Of a stretch of 37,729 nucleotides of DNA, positions 25,948 through 34,800 are shown one piece after another; position 1 is the first letter of the stretch; every line of letters starts with the position of its first letter. The notes below the pieces were generated by a model, which did no database searches, was not told where the DNA came from, and saw nothing but the letters and a program-made list of their open reading frames with translations. Origin of the DNA: Thiotrichaceae bacterium (GTDB taxonomy: Bacteria > Pseudomonadota > Gammaproteobacteria > Thiotrichales > Thiotrichaceae); the NCBI GenBank assembly GCA_015490895.1, contig WFWY01000083.1, positions 1 through 37,729 on the forward strand, given 5' to 3'. A program made the position numbers and the translations under genes.

Positions 25948-26586
25948 TTATTCTTCGATAACAGTAACCTTCTTCATAATAACAGGCTCTTGCGGGACAT
26001 CCTGGTGATACCCCTTATTGCCCGTCTTGACCGCCTCAATTTTATCCACAACATCCATGCCCTCAACCACTTTACCAAAAACAGCATACCCCCAGCCTTG
26101 CATATCCTCACGGGTAAAGTTCAAAAAACCATTATCTTTCACATTGATAAAAAACTGTGATGTTGCAGAATGAGGGTCATTGGTACGCGCCATTGCAACC
26201 GTACCACGTTCATTTTTCAGACTATTATTGGCTTCATTTTTAATCGGTGCCCGAGTCTCTTTTTCCGACATATCAGGGTTCATGCCACCACCCTGTATCA
26301 TAAAGTTAGGGATAACCCGGTGAAAAATTGTACCGTCATAATGGCCTGCTTTAACATAGGTCATAAAATTCTGGGTGGAGACAGGTGCATTCTGGGCATC
26401 CAGCTCCAGCACGATATCACCGAGTGTTGTTTCGATTTTAACCTTGGGGTTTGTTGTATTCGCAGCCATTTTCTCTCCATTAGATTGCGTTGCGTTATCA
26501 GTGCCAGTTGCTATATCAGTCGTGTCACTACTACATGCAGTTAAAGACCATACCAAAAAGCTAAAAATGATGAGTAAATTTTTCAT
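25948..26586 (-). CDS. Cyclophilin-type peptidyl-prolyl cis-trans isomerase, lipoprotein
   Basis: Folding catalyst that isomerises X-Pro bonds, probably tethered to a membrane in the periplasm. Residues 1-18 are a lipoprotein signal with the lipobox LTAC (C18). A low-complexity Thr/Asn linker follows, and the cyclophilin domain runs from about 48 to 212 with [13 protein letters not shown] (catalytic Arg), [17 protein letters not shown] and a W in the [10 protein letters not shown] strand. The ATG has AAGGA 6 bases upstream. It is a single gene with its own promoter candidate at 26616-26644. Confidence 0.94.
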   Translation of the reverse strand: MKNLLIIFSFLVWSLTACSSDTTDIATGTDNATQSNGEKMAANTTNPKVKIETTLGDIVLELDAQNAPVSTQNFMTYVKAGHYDGTIFHRVIPNFMIQGGGMNPDMSEKETRAPIKNEANNSLKNERGTVAMARTNDPHSATSQFFINVKDNGFLNFTREDMQGWGYAVFGKVVEGMDVVDKIEAVKTGNKGYHQDVPQEPVIMKKVTVIEE

Positions 26587-26615
26587 CGTCTTTCCTTATT
26601 AACAATAATCAGCGG

Positions 26616-26644
26616 ATCATACCGGCTTCACAATGGCGCATCAA
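26616..26644 (-). promoter_or_regulatory. Sigma70-type promoter of the cyclophilin gene
   Basis: On the minus strand TTGATG (26639-26644) and TATGAT (26616-26621) are separated by exactly 17 bases, about 30 bases before the start codon. This is the best promoter match seen in the window. Confidence 0.55.
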
Positions 26645-26647
26645 TAG

Positions 26648-26697
26648 TTATGGAGCCTCTGGTGAAGTCTAATCGGAATTTCTCGAATAATAGAAAC
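26648..26697. repeat. Decayed MITE left end
   Basis: TTAT, then GGAGCCTCTGGTGAAGTC and a GGAATTTCTCGAATAATAGAA string, resemble a left terminus of the family with part of a D-like interior. No right end was recognised. It lies between the cyclophilin promoter and the SPOR gene end. Confidence 0.45.
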
Positions 26698-26742
26698 AGC
26701 GCAGATTATTGGCTGGCAGCAGCCTCTCCATGATAAGGGGCG

Positions 26743-27447
26743 CTAATTTGTATAAGCACTGTCTGCAAATGCTCTGGAGCCATACCAGACTTGCTGGTCA
26801 CAATTTCGGGGAATGATTTGTGCATGGGAAGCAGGGTCTATGGATTGACTCCAGGACAAGGCAGGGATAGCTGCCCCCATAGGTTCGTCATAATCGACCC
26901 AAAAGACCTTTCGGGTTACTTTTTGACCATTAAAACGGGCATCGTAGCCCAGGTAGCGAATATATTCCGTTTTCCGCTTTGCCCGCTCCAGATTTTTGAA
27001 AAAACCGAAGGTTATAGTGTTTTTATAAGGGCCTTCCTTAATTATTTCGTGCTGTCCTGCATTCTGTTTTTCAAGGTCTACCATAACTTTTCGGGCAGCT
27101 TCATACGATGGTAAATTAGCAATATAAACCAGGTAGTTAAGTGTCTCTCGTGTGTTCATGCTACGAATGGTCACTGCAAGACCTGCGTTGCGAATATTCC
27201 CTGCAACCAGTTGTGCTGCCTTTTCACTATAGTAGGGGCCAATGGTAAAACAGCTACTGGCACCTTCTGCCTTGCTGGCGGAGTATTTGCTACCCGGGAG
27301 TTCAGGCAAAATATGCAACGTGGCGATACCATCTTCCGTCAGACTGACAGAGTCAGTGCCACGTCCATGAATGAACAGAATCGCAAGTAACAAGAAGGCA
27401 TTGACAGCAACAAGCGCGACAATCATCTTACGCATTTTCAGTCTCAT
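26743..27447 (-). CDS. Membrane-anchored SPOR-domain-like protein
   Basis: 234 residues with one membrane segment at about 8-26 and a periplasmic remainder. Residues 65-140 (CFTIGPYYSEKAAQLVAGNIRNAG and following) look like a SPOR repeat, the domain that binds denuded peptidoglycan; a second, weaker repeat may cover 140-195. It is the last gene of the MFS-birA-coaX-SPOR operon and overlaps coaX by 20 bases. The ATG at 27435 (residue 5) is an alternative start with a weak GAGA site. Confidence 0.78.
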   Translation of the reverse strand: MRLKMRKMIVALVAVNAFLLLAILFIHGRGTDSVSLTEDGIATLHILPELPGSKYSASKAEGASSCFTIGPYYSEKAAQLVAGNIRNAGLAVTIRSMNTRETLNYLVYIANLPSYEAARKVMVDLEKQNAGQHEIIKEGPYKNTITFGFFKNLERAKRKTEYIRYLGYDARFNGQKVTRKVFWVDYDEPMGAAIPALSWSQSIDPASHAQIIPRNCDQQVWYGSRAFADSAYTN

Positions 27448-28201
27448 TTATAATGGTTAGACCTTCCATAACAAGCTCCGGTACCACTTCCATGTCTTTA
27501 TCTTTTTTATAGTGGGTATGCCCGGCCAGGTGGCTGGCTACGACAGCGCTATCACCGCCACAGAGGACGATTTTTGCAGGCCGGGTAAACACGGTATTAT
27601 TGAGTAATGAACTAACATGACGAATAGCCCCCGACAGCCCATAGATACTGCCACTTGTTATTGCATCATGCGTATTGGTTGCCAGCAACCTGGGTTGCTG
27701 GTAACCAGGTGTTACCCGCAACCGGGTGTTCTTTATAAGGGTATTGGTACTTAATTGCAAGCCGGGCATGATAAGCCCCCCCAGATGTTGACCATCACTC
27801 GTCAGCGCATCAATGGTGACGGCAGTACCACAATCTACAATAATGACATTATGCCGGGGAAAACGGTGATGAGCAGCGATCAGTGCCACAAAGCGATCAG
27901 CTCCTAACTGCCCTGCCCGCTCATAGCCATTACTGACACCGCAGCAAAAAGCGACAGACTGTACAAGTTGGCTGGGGATTTTTTCTTTCTGGCAGTACTG
28001 AGTCACCCGGCTTTCAAAAGCATCACCCAACACATGCACCATTAATAAGCTATTGATTTGATAACAAGACAGAATATCTTTCACATCTTCCAAACGGTCT
28101 GTGTATTGATAGAGCCGTGCATTAACCGTCAAAGTTTCTCCCTGTTCGGGTACAACCGCCCATTTGAGACGGCTGTTTCCGGCATCAATCAGTAGCTGCA
28201 T
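27428..28201 (-). CDS. coaX: Type III pantothenate kinase
   Basis: Phosphorylates pantothenate in the first step of coenzyme A synthesis. At 257 residues it has the normal length. The ASKHA-fold motifs are present: DAGNSRLKWAVV at 6-17 (phosphate 1), GADRFVALIAA, VIIVDCGTAVTID (catalytic Asp) and GGLIMPGLQLS. It overlaps birA by 13 bases, and the SPOR gene starts inside its end. CoaX enzymes need a monovalent cation and are usually insensitive to feedback by CoA. Confidence 0.95.
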   Translation of the reverse strand: MQLLIDAGNSRLKWAVVPEQGETLTVNARLYQYTDRLEDVKDILSCYQINSLLMVHVLGDAFESRVTQYCQKEKIPSQLVQSVAFCCGVSNGYERAGQLGADRFVALIAAHHRFPRHNVIIVDCGTAVTIDALTSDGQHLGGLIMPGLQLSTNTLIKNTRLRVTPGYQQPRLLATNTHDAITSGSIYGLSGAIRHVSSLLNNTVFTRPAKIVLCGGDSAVVASHLAGHTHYKKDKDMEVVPELVMEGLTIINETENA

Positions 28202-28962
28202 CGTAGACTAATCTCCGCTGATGAAAAGGTTGTAATCTGCCCCTGGTCCAGCTCCACCTTTATATGACCCTGTGTATCAATCCCCCGGGCAATGCCTGTT
28301 AACGGATACTTCCCTTGCAGGACAGTCACCGGCTTATTCGTTGTAAGATCCCAGTCTACCCAGCGCTGCTCGAAGTCTGAAAACGTCAAACAGGGCAAAG
28401 CATGCAACTGCTGCGAAAGGTTATCCAGAAGAAGTGCAACCAGCTGGTTTCTGTCAGGGACAACCGACAGGTGCTGATCCAGGCTGCACCTGTCTTCTGC
28501 GTGGATATTGATCCCGTTCCTGGAAACATTCAAACCGATACCAATAACCAGTTTCTGGCATTGGTGTGAGCTTTCAACCAGTATTCCCGCCAGTTTTTTG
28601 TTGCCAAGCAGGATATCATTGGGCCACTTTAAACCCTGCCCCTGAAGCCCCAGTTGCTGCAAGCTGTCACAGACACTGATTCCGGTCAACAAGCTGGTGA
28701 GGGCTAATAACCTGGGAGGCTTCTCAAAGCACCAGCATACAGACAGATAAATGTTCCCCGTGGGGGGAGACAACCAGTGATGGCCTCGTCGCCCACGCCC
28801 GGCAGTCTGGGATTCTGCCAGACAACTCTCACCGCACTGCCCCTGTGCCAATAACCAGCTATTCGTCGAATCCAGCGCATCAAAAACATGAATGGTGCCC
28901 AATGTACGACGTGCACGCGATGAAAGATAATGTTCTATCGAGTGGGTATCTAAACGCACCAT
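28189..28962 (-). CDS. birA: Biotin--[acetyl-CoA carboxylase] ligase lacking the repressor domain
   Basis: Attaches biotin to the carboxyl carrier protein of acetyl-CoA carboxylase. Ligase motifs are DSTNSWL, the biotin and ATP loop GRGRRGHHWLSP, and KWPNDILLGNKKLAGILVE; a C-terminal SH3-like domain ends the chain. At 257 residues it is about 60 shorter than E. coli BirA and has no N-terminal winged helix, so it should not act as the biotin repressor. The start overlaps the MFS gene by 13 bases, leaving no room for a longer N terminus in this frame without a different start. Confidence 0.92.
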   Translation of the reverse strand: MVRLDTHSIEHYLSSRARRTLGTIHVFDALDSTNSWLLAQGQCGESCLAESQTAGRGRRGHHWLSPPTGNIYLSVCWCFEKPPRLLALTSLLTGISVCDSLQQLGLQGQGLKWPNDILLGNKKLAGILVESSHQCQKLVIGIGLNVSRNGINIHAEDRCSLDQHLSVVPDRNQLVALLLDNLSQQLHALPCLTFSDFEQRWVDWDLTTNKPVTVLQGKYPLTGIARGIDTQGHIKVELDQGQITTFSSAEISLRCSY

Positions 28963-30125
28963 AAACTGTTCCTGCGAATCATAAAACGGGCTACCAACCA
29001 GCCTGTCAGCGCGATACCTGCCATGATCAGAAAAGTCGTCGCAGCACTGCTGAACTGCCAGAGATAACCACTTAGCAAACTACCCAATGCACCTCCCAGT
29101 CCAAAGCTGAGTCCGGCATACAGGGCTTGTCCCCTGCCCTGTAAACGGCCTGGAAACCATTCATGAATCAAGTGTATGGCAGATGCATGAAACAAACCAT
29201 AGCTGGTCGCATGCAACAACTGGGAAAATACCAGTAATGCGAGCTTATCTGACAGTATTGCCAGTATGAACCATCGAATAGCCGTCAATAGCAAGGAAAC
29301 GGCAAATAACTGATAGGCTCTAAAGTGCCGAAACAAACGATACATGAAAATAAACAAAATGACCTCAGCTATCACGCCCAGTGCCCACATCCAGCCCACA
29401 AAACGACGTGTATGACCCATGTCTTCCAGATAAATACTGAAAAAGGTGTAATAGGCTCCGTGGCTCGCCGTTTGCAGGATACAGGCAATAAAGAGCGCAA
29501 TCACCATGGGGTGTTTCATCACACTGGACATCCCCTGGCGAGTATCGGGGTGTGGATGACTGCCTTGATCCCTGATTAACCCGGTTGTGACCCAGATCAG
29601 CATAAAGAGAGCCAGCACCACTGCTGGCAAGATTTCGATTCCTTTGTCATCAAACAGCAGCGGTAACACGACCACCATCGCAATAAACCCGATTGACCCC
29701 CAGAGTCTTATCCAGCTGTACTGATGAACCTGATGCCCGAGATAGTTCAGGGTAAGGGCTTCAAATTGCGGCAGTGATGCATTCCAGAAAAAACTGAATA
29801 GCAACATAATGATAGCCATGGTATACAGGTTATGATCGACAAAAACGGGAGCCAGGCTCACAATACTGAGAAATGCAGCCCAACGAATCCACTTCAGACG
29901 TTTTCCACTGTGATCTGTCACCCAGCCCCACAGTAAAGGTGCCAGCAATTTGCTCAGCATAAACAACCCCATCAACTGACCAATTTCAATCGCGTTAAAC
30001 TGCAATGTCTTCAGGTAGATAGACCAGTAAGGCACAAAGCTGCCAAGGGCTGCGAAATACACCAGATAGAACAGTGAAAGTCTAAAATAGGGAGGCTTTT
30101 GAATCATCCTGGGATCATAAAACAT
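28950..30125 (-). CDS. MFS transporter, HcaT/LacY-like (nucleoside:H+ symporter superfamily)
   Basis: About 391 residues with 12 membrane segments; probably a proton-coupled importer. It resembles the 3-phenylpropionate transporter type: LSLFYLVYFAALGSFVPYWSIYL in the first helix, GLFMLSKLLAPLLWGWVTDHSGKR after helix 2, and FHASAIHLIHEWFPGRLQGRGQALYAG in the second half. The substrate is not known. The ATG at 30125 has a weak GAAG site; one at 30107 would fit family lengths equally well. It is the first gene of the operon with birA, coaX and the SPOR gene. Confidence 0.85.
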   Translation of the reverse strand: MFYDPRMIQKPPYFRLSLFYLVYFAALGSFVPYWSIYLKTLQFNAIEIGQLMGLFMLSKLLAPLLWGWVTDHSGKRLKWIRWAAFLSIVSLAPVFVDHNLYTMAIIMLLFSFFWNASLPQFEALTLNYLGHQVHQYSWIRLWGSIGFIAMVVVLPLLFDDKGIEILPAVVLALFMLIWVTTGLIRDQGSHPHPDTRQGMSSVMKHPMVIALFIACILQTASHGAYYTFFSIYLEDMGHTRRFVGWMWALGVIAEVILFIFMYRLFRHFRAYQLFAVSLLLTAIRWFILAILSDKLALLVFSQLLHATSYGLFHASAIHLIHEWFPGRLQGRGQALYAGLSFGLGGALGSLLSGYLWQFSSAATTFLIMAGIALTGWLVARFMIRRNSLWCV

Positions 30126-30212
30126 CAAGGCTTCGGGCAGTCTTCGTCTGCCTGTTGTTCGGGATGGTTACACCTGCAAGCTCCGTCTTTCCGGACAAAC
30201 ACTGCTGGAGTA

Positions 30213-31124
30213 CTATTGTGAGAACTTCCCCTTACGAATACGCTCGACATTCATAAGTTCCACCTCACGTGCTCCAGAGATAACAATTTCCGGGTCAGGA
30301 GCATAGTCCAGCTCCTTGTTGATATGCTCATAGGGAACAGCATTGAGAATAACACGCATGGCATTCATACGCGCCAGATGTTTGTTGTTTGAGCGGATTA
30401 CCGTCCATGGTGCCTGTGAGGTGTGAGTGCGTCGCAACATTTCATATTTCTGATGGGTAAAATCATCCCATTTTTCCTGTGCCTGCAAGTCAACCTCACT
30501 GAGTTTCCACTGTCGCAAGGCATCATTCTGGCGACGCCTGAAGCGCCTGGCCTGCTCTTCTCGTGTTACACTGAAATAGAGCTTCAGGAGAATCGTCCCC
30601 TGTCGAACCAGATCCTTTTCAAAGCCGGTGACACCTTTCATAAAGTACTTGTACTCATCCTCCGTACAAAAACCAAAGACAGGCTCTACCATGGCGCGGT
30701 TATACCAGCTCCTGTCAAACAATACCATTTCCCCACCTCGCGGGAACTGGGAAATATATTTCTGAAAAAACCACTGTGTTTTCTCCCGTTCAGTAGGTTT
30801 TCCCAATGCGACCACACGATAGTGCTTGGTATTCATGTAGCGTGTTACCCGGCGGATGGTGCCCCCCTTACCGGAGGCATCCCGACCTTCAAACACGATA
30901 ATCATGCGCTTATTTGTTTGCTCGAGGTATTTTTGCAAGTGGATTAACTCGGCCTGATAAGGCTTCAGCTCTTTCTCCAGCTTATGCTTTGCTACCCGCT
31001 TTTCAGCCACATCAGCCGTTTTGCTGATTTTTTTCAGACGTGCCAGCTTTTCTTTAAGTTTTTGTTTGTCACGGTTCAATTTTTCGATCTGGCGTAGCAA
31101 TTCCTTTCTTTCAAGTTTATCCAT
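30213..31124 (-). CDS. ppk2: Polyphosphate kinase 2 family protein
   Basis: Transfers phosphate between polyphosphate and nucleotides. The ATG at 31124 has an excellent GGAGGAG site 8 bases upstream, giving 303 residues; an ATG at 31166 is in frame but has no site. Residues 1-65 form a charged coiled coil. Walker A is GRDASGKGG (80-88), the lid and Walker B region is FDRSWYNRAMVEPVFGF, and RRRQNDALRQWKLSEVD follows. One kinase domain means a class I or class III type; which nucleotide is used cannot be read from the sequence. Confidence 0.93.
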   Translation of the reverse strand: MDKLERKELLRQIEKLNRDKQKLKEKLARLKKISKTADVAEKRVAKHKLEKELKPYQAELIHLQKYLEQTNKRMIIVFEGRDASGKGGTIRRVTRYMNTKHYRVVALGKPTEREKTQWFFQKYISQFPRGGEMVLFDRSWYNRAMVEPVFGFCTEDEYKYFMKGVTGFEKDLVRQGTILLKLYFSVTREEQARRFRRRQNDALRQWKLSEVDLQAQEKWDDFTHQKYEMLRRTHTSQAPWTVIRSNNKHLARMNAMRVILNAVPYEHINKELDYAPDPEIVISGAREVELMNVERIRKGKFSQ

Positions 31125-31212
31125 ACTCGATGCTCCTCCAGCTGCGGAGGATTTTTCTTCTTTCATGCGCTGATTGGTTCCATTTGGTCGTTTTTCCTGG
31201 CGAATATTGCCA

Positions 31213-31551
31213 TTATTTGCGAGTAGCTGGTGTCGGGTTATGGTTTGTTTTCATGCGCGTCATTATCGCAGCAGCTTCATACCAGTTTCCGTTGATATAA
31301 CAAACAGTAGTAGTCCTGTTTGGTAGACGCCGACAGATGTTGCCATTAGCGGAATAATAATAGGTACGGCTATCCCGGTTGACTGTATCCCGGTCGGGTA
31401 CACCCAGTTGTACCGCCTGCTTTTCGGGGAGCAAGGTGCGTGAAGGGGTTTGAAAACTATACTGCAAGGGCTTGTCACTCTTTAGTGCAGGAGGGTTCTG
31501 GGTGCAGGCGGTGCTGACAAACATCATTAATAAACTCATTGGTATTTTCAT
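31213..31551 (-). CDS. Small lipoprotein of unknown function
   Basis: 112 residues from the ATG at 31551, which has a GAGGAG site 7 bases upstream. The lipobox is STAC with C16. The mature part ends with a conserved-looking patch, YYYSANGNICRRLPNRTTTVCYINGNWYEA written in two pieces: YYYSANGNICRR and CYINGNWYEA. Two cysteines there could form a disulfide. It lies 88 bases before the PPK2 start on the same strand and may share its transcript. Confidence 0.75.
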   Translation of the reverse strand: MKIPMSLLMMFVSTACTQNPPALKSDKPLQYSFQTPSRTLLPEKQAVQLGVPDRDTVNRDSRTYYYSANGNICRRLPNRTTTVCYINGNWYEAAAIMTRMKTNHNPTPATRK

Positions 31552-31847
31552 GTGCCATCTCCTCAGCATGTTCCGTTTCAGGCAGATAACGCTATGATAT
31601 CTACAGCGACACCAAAAAACAGGATGATAGCTTTTGATGCCGGATGATCATACCACGCACTGTGATAACGAAACATACACTTCATCCTGTAACCGGGTCT
31701 GTTGATACAGTTAGTGGCGATATAAACTGCTTTTCTGTTTTTCCTTATGTAGAATCTATCAGGTATTGAAGGTCAACAAAGTTTCATGCTTTAGCGTTAT
31801 GATAGGTGAGTACCACATTCCCTCTCTGATTATTCAGGATCATTACT
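31552..31847. other. Divergent intergenic region before the polyketide synthase
   Basis: 296 bases between the lipoprotein and the polyketide synthase, which read apart. Promoters for both are expected here; the only -10-like strings seen, such as TATGAT near 31799, have no convincing -35 partner. No repeat of the MITE family was found. Confidence 0.4.
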
Positions 31848-34800
31848 TTGCCATTTAAAAAAAAGAAAATTGCCATTGTCGGCATGGCCTGCCGACTTCC
31901 TGGTGGTATCGAGTCCCCGGACGACTACTGGCAAGTTTTGAAACAGGGTACAGATGTCGTCACCAGCATTGACTCAAGCCGTTGGGGAACCGATTTCTAC
32001 CAGCATCCGGATAAAAAAGAACCCGGTAAAAGCTATACTTTCGCTGCGGGTGTTCTGTCCCGGATAGACCAGTTTGATGCCAGTTTTTTTGGCATCTCCC
32101 CCCGTGAAGCAGCACAAATGGATCCGCAGCAACGCCTGTTGCTGGAGCTAACCTGGGAAGCACTAGAAAATGGCGGGCAAATACCTGCCAACCTGGCTGG
32201 CTCCGACTGTGCGGTATACATAGGCATTGCCAGCACAGACTATGCTCATCGACGTATGGATGACCTGTGCTCCCTGGACCCCTACTCCATGACAGGCAAT
32301 ACAGCCAGTATTGCCTCTAACCGGATTTCCTACCTGTTTGATCTGCATGGCCCCAGTGTCTCTGTGGATACCGCCTGCTCTTCTTCACTGGTTGCATTGC
32401 ACCAGGCCTGTAGCTGCATCTGGAACGGTGACACTTCCATGGCACTTGCCGGTGGTGTCAATATGCTCCTGCACCCTTTCGGCTTCGTAGGTTTCTCCAA
32501 AGCTTCCATGCTATCTCCGCAGGGACGTTGCCGGGCTTTTGATGATAGTGGGGACGGCTATGTAAGGGCAGAAGGTGCCGGGATCCTGTTTTTGAAACCG
32601 CTGGAAGATGCACTGGCTGAAGGTGATCCTGTACAGGCGATAATCGTTGAATCCGGGATTAATAGTGATGGCCTGACGAACGGCATCAGCCTGCCCAGCC
32701 AGCAAGGTCAATGTGCCCTGCTGGAGAAGGTTTACGGGAGAGCCGGGGTTGACCCGGAGAGTATCACATATATCGAGGCACACGGCACGGGTACCGCCGT
32801 GGGAGACCCGATTGAAACAGCGGCACTGGCACAGGCGCTGGCTAAACACCGCCGACACGCATTACCTATCGGTTCAGCCAAAACCAATGTAGGGCACCTG
32901 GAGACGGCCTCTGGCATGGCCGGTATCTTTAAACTCATTCTCAGCTTGCAGCACCGCGCCCTGCCAGCTTCCCTGCATTTTCAGAAACCCAACCGGCACA
33001 TTGATTTCAATACCGCTAATCTCAAGGTTGTCGATACTTTCACTCCGCTCGATGATACTACGACTCCCCTGCTGATGGGAGTGAACTCCTTTGGTTTTGG
33101 GGGTGCCAATGCCCATGTTTTACTGGAAGAGTTCCAGGTGGAGACAATGGCAGAGGTTCACTCATTACAACCACCCGGATTTCCCCCCCTGTTTCTGTCG
33201 GCCAACTCGGAGCCAGCGCTGCGTGCCATGGCACAGCAATACACTGAACTGCTGCACCAGCAGGCTGCCAACTATTATGATATTGCCTACACTGCTGTCC
33301 ATTATCGACAGGCGCTTAAATATGGCATCGCTGTTGACGGACAGATTGATCATAAAGCATCAGGCACAGCCATAGTGAAGGCACTTCATCGTTATGCGGA
33401 AGGGACGCCGGTACACGATATTCCGGGCATGACAGAAGCTGTCCGGCTTGTCCCGGCTACCTCTGTGCAAACACCTCGACTGGCTTTGGTTTTTTCGGGT
33501 AATGGTTCGCAGTGGCAAGGGATGGGGTGCGAGCTGTTACAAACGGAACCCCTGTTTCGTACCACAGTCGATGAAATTAACACCTTGCTCCTGGCGCAAC
33601 ACCCGGATTCCCAACTGTGCCTGATGGAGGCGTTTCTGGCGTCACCTGAAGCATCAAGCCTGCATTACACGGAGACAGCCCAGCTTCTGCTGTTTGCCTT
33701 GCAGGTGGGTGTTATCCGGATACTTCGCTCACGTGGCTTGCAGGCTGATGCTGTACTTGGCCATAGTGTGGGGGAAGTCTCGGCCGCCTGGGCTGCTGGT
33801 GCCCTGAGTCTGGAACAAGCCGTGTCTGTTATTTATGAACGCAGCCACGCTCAGGGAGAAACCAGAGGCTCGGGTCGTATGGCGGCTGCAGGCCTGGGAC
33901 TGAATGCTATGCAAGCCGTGCTGCAACGCCTGGGTATCCATGACCGCGTCACGATTGCCGGCATCAACAGCCCCAATGCCGTCACACTTGCTGGAACTTT
34001 CGACGACCTGCAACGAATTGGCCAGGCCCTGCAGGATCAAGGCAGTTTTTATCGTATTCTGGATCTGGATTATGCCTTTCACAGCCCACAAATGCGTAGC
34101 ATCGAGACCCGCATTCGGGAAACCCTGAGCGGACTGTGCCCCCAAAAAAACCACACCCGGTTTATTTCCACGGTAACCGGTGGCGAGGTTTCCGGAGAAA
34201 ACCTGGATGCCAGCTACTGGTGGGAAAATATTCGCAAACCCGTCCTGTTTGAACAGGCAATGAATACAGCCCTGGATACCGGCATCACGGTGTTCCTGGA
34301 AATTGGTCCACAACCCATTTTGCGTGGCTATATCAATGATTGCCTGCGTAACCGGGAGATCACGGGGCGCTACATCCCGACGCTCAGCAAAAAAGAAGAC
34401 AGCCGAACAGCACTGCTAGAAAAGCTGTATCAAGCCTTCCTGGCAGGTTGTCCACTCAAACTGTCGCGACTCTATCCTCAAAAAGGACAGTTTATCAAAC
34501 TGCCCAACTACCCCTGGCAGCGTGAAAGACACTGGTATACAGTTACCCGTGAAGGGCTGGATCTGGTCAGCAGGGAACGCCAACACCCCTTGCTGGGATA
34601 TCCGGAAAAAGACTCACTGCTAACATGGTCAAATGAACTGGATCTACACAAGTTTCCCTATCTTCAGGATCATGTTGTCGATAACGGTGTTGTTTTTCCT
34701 GCTGCCGGCTATATCGAAATGGCACTGGCTGCCTCTCTGTTGCAGGCTGGAGCCCATACAGGCCAAGAACCTTGTGAAATAGAAAACCTGGAAATCAGGT

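Noticed and set aside
33729-34313. 194-codon frame antisense to the polyketide synthase
   Set aside because: It lies opposite the AT domain with GHSVGE intact on the plus strand; no supporting signals.
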